This document shows, piece after piece, positions 37,702 to 39,255 of a DNA stretch of 39,255 bases. The stretch spans positions 811,895-851,149 of the forward strand of contig CP070763.1 in assembly GCA_020349025.1 (NCBI GenBank). The letters run 5' to 3'. Made by a program: the position numbers and the translations under genes. Source of the stretch: Candidatus Latescibacterota bacterium (GTDB lineage Bacteria > Krumholzibacteriota > Krumholzibacteriia > G020349025). Under the pieces are notes generated by a model. It saw only the letters and a list, made by a program, of their open reading frames with translations. It did no database searches and was not told the DNA's origin. Position 1 is the first letter of the stretch, and each line of letters begins with the position of its first letter.

Positions 37702-38006
37702 TCACAGACCGTGCTTCTTCTTGAACTCCGCGAGCCACCGGGCGTTGGAATCGCTTACGTCCATCCGCTGGTCGACCAGCTCGGACCAGATGATCACATC
37801 CTTCCGGCTCGGGTCGGGCGCGCCGACGTACCGCCAGCGACGCCAGGAGTCTCCGCCAGGGAGGTTCGCAATCGGACACGAGGATCGCGAACATTGGTCC
37901 CTTCCTTCTCGCACCATACTCGGAATTGGGCCGCGGAGCCGGATCGCACCGGTTTGAAGCTGACGCGGAGAGCGAACTCACGAAAGGGTGTAAGCGAGAG
38001 GGTCAT
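37702..38006 (-). pseudogene. Small frameshifted gene, unknown function
   Basis: Two minus-strand frames read as halves of one protein. The first starts at ATG 38006, overlapping the stop of the upstream phosphatase gene as ATGA, and reads MTLSLTPFREFALRVSFKP...CEKEGTNVRDPRV before turning into nonsense. The second, in another frame, becomes protein-like at about 37876 (IANLPGGDSWRRWRYVG) and ends EFKKKHGL at 37702. A single-base insertion or deletion near 37876-37885 would join them into about 100 residues. It may be a sequencing error, a decayed gene or programmed frameshift. I do not recognise the family. Composition is less GC-rich than the rest of the window. Confidence 0.5.
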
Positions 38007-38974
38007 TGTCGGTTCGGTGACTCTAGCAGTTGATCCCGGAGTCGCTCGACCTCTTCATCCGTGAGGCCGAGACCGTTTCGGATGTAGCCGTCCAGCGAAC
38101 CGAACGTCTCCACCGCCCGCTCGAGGGCGCCATCGATGTAGGAACCGTCGAGGACGTAGAAGGCTTCTACGTTCGTCATATCGAGCTCTTCCGGTGAAAT
38201 GCCCTGCTTATCGGCCGCCAGTTTCCTCACTTGCCGTAGCTGTTTTTCGACTTCCTCGTCTCGATACTCGTTCGACAGCAGATAATCGGCCCGGATTGTT
38301 TCCCACGGAACTCCGAGCGCAGACAGCAAGATGGCGGTCGCAGTTCCTGTGCGGTGAACGCCATGAGAGCAATGGAACGCGAGGGGACGGTTCGCTGGGT
38401 CGGACACCGCTCTCAGCAGGGCCGCGTATTGCTTCTTGCCATCATCGAGAAGAATCCGATGGAACTCCGGGTTGAGTTCCGGGGGGATCGCCTCAAAGTT
38501 CGCCGTCTGAATCGACTGCTGAACTTGCCTTGTAAAAGTGGCCGCACGCTCGCTGTTGATCGGCTGCGCCACGCTAAGAGTGTGATCGGGAAGCCGGTCG
38601 GCACCATGCTTCTCGATTTCGTCAGGCAGAAGGAAGTTGACGACCGTCCGCAGCTCAAGTTTCTGAAGCGCCGCCACGTCTTCCTCCGTCAGTTGTCCGA
38701 GCTGACCGGATCGGTAGACCTCTCGCCACTTCACTGTTCGGCCGTCGGCGGTCCGGTAGCCGCCGAGGTCTCTGAAGTTCGGTTGCCCCGTGAGCGGGAC
38801 GTGTCGTGCCCTCACTGGCTCCGGATCGGCTCCTGCAGGTACGGCTTCGGCCGACGGGTCACCCTGGCCACTGCAGGCAGAGCTCAACAGAAGACACGCG
38901 ACCAACCAGCCGATTTGCGGCTTACTTGCCCATGTCCGGGGCGACCGGATTCCTGTGGTCTGTACTTGCGGCAT
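38003..38974 (-). CDS. Lipoprotein tyrosine phosphatase (Y_phosphatase3-like)
   Basis: 323 residues. Signal peptide with lipobox LLLSSAC places C34 as the lipidated cysteine, so it is tethered in the periplasm or outer membrane. The phosphatase domain carries NFRDLGGYRTADGRTVKWREVYRSGQL, typical of this group, and the P-loop FHCSHGVHRTG with nucleophile C202 and R208 (C-x5-R). The P-loop has HGVH where many relatives have AGKD, so substrate preference (phosphotyrosine or phosphoinositide) is uncertain. A C-terminal helical part (LTDEEVERLRDQLLESP) follows. I chose ATG at 38974; the frame to 39097 is unsupported. The small downstream gene starts within its stop. The lower GC suggests transfer. 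Confidence 0.85.
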   Translation of the reverse strand: MPQVQTTGIRSPRTWASKPQIGWLVACLLLSSACSGQGDPSAEAVPAGADPEPVRARHVPLTGQPNFRDLGGYRTADGRTVKWREVYRSGQLGQLTEEDVAALQKLELRTVVNFLLPDEIEKHGADRLPDHTLSVAQPINSERAATFTRQVQQSIQTANFEAIPPELNPEFHRILLDDGKKQYAALLRAVSDPANRPLAFHCSHGVHRTGTATAILLSALGVPWETIRADYLLSNEYRDEEVEKQLRQVRKLAADKQGISPEELDMTNVEAFYVLDGSYIDGALERAVETFGSLDGYIRNGLGLTDEEVERLRDQLLESPNRQ

Positions 38975-39134
38975 GGTCCGCGATAGCGGGCAGTGACGTC
39001 CCGAACGAGGGAGAGTAGCAAGCGGCGCGGGGACGTAACAAGTCAGCTGGAAGCCCCAGATGCTACGGGCAGGTCGGCCAACATGGATCGTTCCCACTCG
39101 CGCTGCTGAAGGATCTCTCCCGGCGACAGATGAC

Positions 39135-39255
39135 TTAGCCCGCCGCTGCTTCCTTGTGGGCCTGGTATTTCTCCAGTTGCTCTGGGGTGAGTACCTCTGC
39201 CAACCCGGCGTCCAGGTTGCCTTTGATCTTCTTGAGCGATTTCGCGACCTTGATC
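39135..39255 (-). CDS. C-terminal end of an LTXXQ-type (Spy/CpxP-like) protein, partial
   Basis: Minus-strand frame running off the right edge, with TAA at 39137-39135. The 39 visible residues end AEVLTPEQLEKYQAHKEAAAG. LTPEQLEKY is the hallmark of LTXXQ periplasmic proteins such as Spy and CpxP, and the preceding residues are Lys-rich helix. Too short for a firm call. Same strand as, and 160 bases upstream of, the phosphatase start. Confidence 0.45.
   Translation of the reverse strand, partial: IKVAKSLKKIKGNLDAGLAEVLTPEQLEKYQAHKEAAAG

Overview
The window is 39,255 bases of high-GC, gene-dense bacterial DNA with short intergenic gaps. It comes from a Gram-negative, diderm organism: there are lipoproteins with lipoboxes, an LptE-like outer-membrane assembly lipoprotein next to holA, and a periplasmic DegP/HtrA protease. 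Two sigma-54 activators imply an RpoN regulon. The secreted M28 peptidase ends in a FlgD/Por-type Ig-like tail, and an alpha-glucan island pairs GH57 with DUF3536 and DUF4912. That mix recalls Myxococcota/'deltaproteobacterial' groups, Eisenbacteria/Krumholzibacteriota-like groups or Acidobacteriota. I cannot place it more precisely from sequence alone. I saw no tRNA, rRNA, CRISPR array, transposase, integrase or phage gene.

Layout. 1-5534: the end of a membrane glycosyltransferase-like protein with TPRs, citrate synthase (minus), a small nuclease-fold hypothetical, a membrane-embedded M28 peptidase (minus), a palindromic repeat element and a GNAT acetyltransferase. 5584-8508: a GAF/AAA+ sigma-54 activator with an unusual C-terminus, a structured non-coding stretch and a CoA-binding protein. 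8680-13703: a compact operon of DUF4912, GH57 branching enzyme and a DUF3536/GH57-like protein, probably for intracellular alpha-glucan (glycogen) synthesis or remodelling. 13770-14837: an exported DUF1028-TPR protein.

14899-20882: a YgfK-like Fe-S protein lacking the usual internal FAD/NAD(P)H module, divergent from a hyuA-hyuB pair (ATP-dependent hydantoinase/oxoprolinase family). Together they look like a catabolic unit for a cyclic amide, hydantoin or dihydropyrimidine-like compound. 20965-24602: an exported protein-isoaspartate methyltransferase, a secreted M28 peptidase and two small membrane proteins, overlapping and probably co-transcribed. 24745-28032: a GAF-GGDEF diguanylate cyclase, a sugar-nucleotide epimerase closed by a strong hairpin terminator, and an LPG-synthase-type flippase.

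28273-31894: an overlapping two-component pair. The membrane PAS/GAF histidine kinase has a five-cysteine insertion in its sensor region. Its NtrC-family regulator carries a GAFTDA loop instead of GAFTGA and an AT-hook-like tail. 32141-33787: lptE-like and holA. 33806-37588: DegP-type protease (minus), divergent from a heparinase II/III family protein. 37702-39255: a visibly less GC-rich segment with a frameshifted small gene, a lipoprotein tyrosine-phosphatase and the end of an LTXXQ-type protein, all on the minus strand. It may be a recent acquisition.

Promoters: several candidates share the pattern TTGSSC (S = C or G), a 17-base spacer and TAnnnT. Two genes (5584 and 17314) have a -10-like hexamer 6-7 bases before the ATG and no Shine-Dalgarno sequence, which suggests leaderless transcripts.
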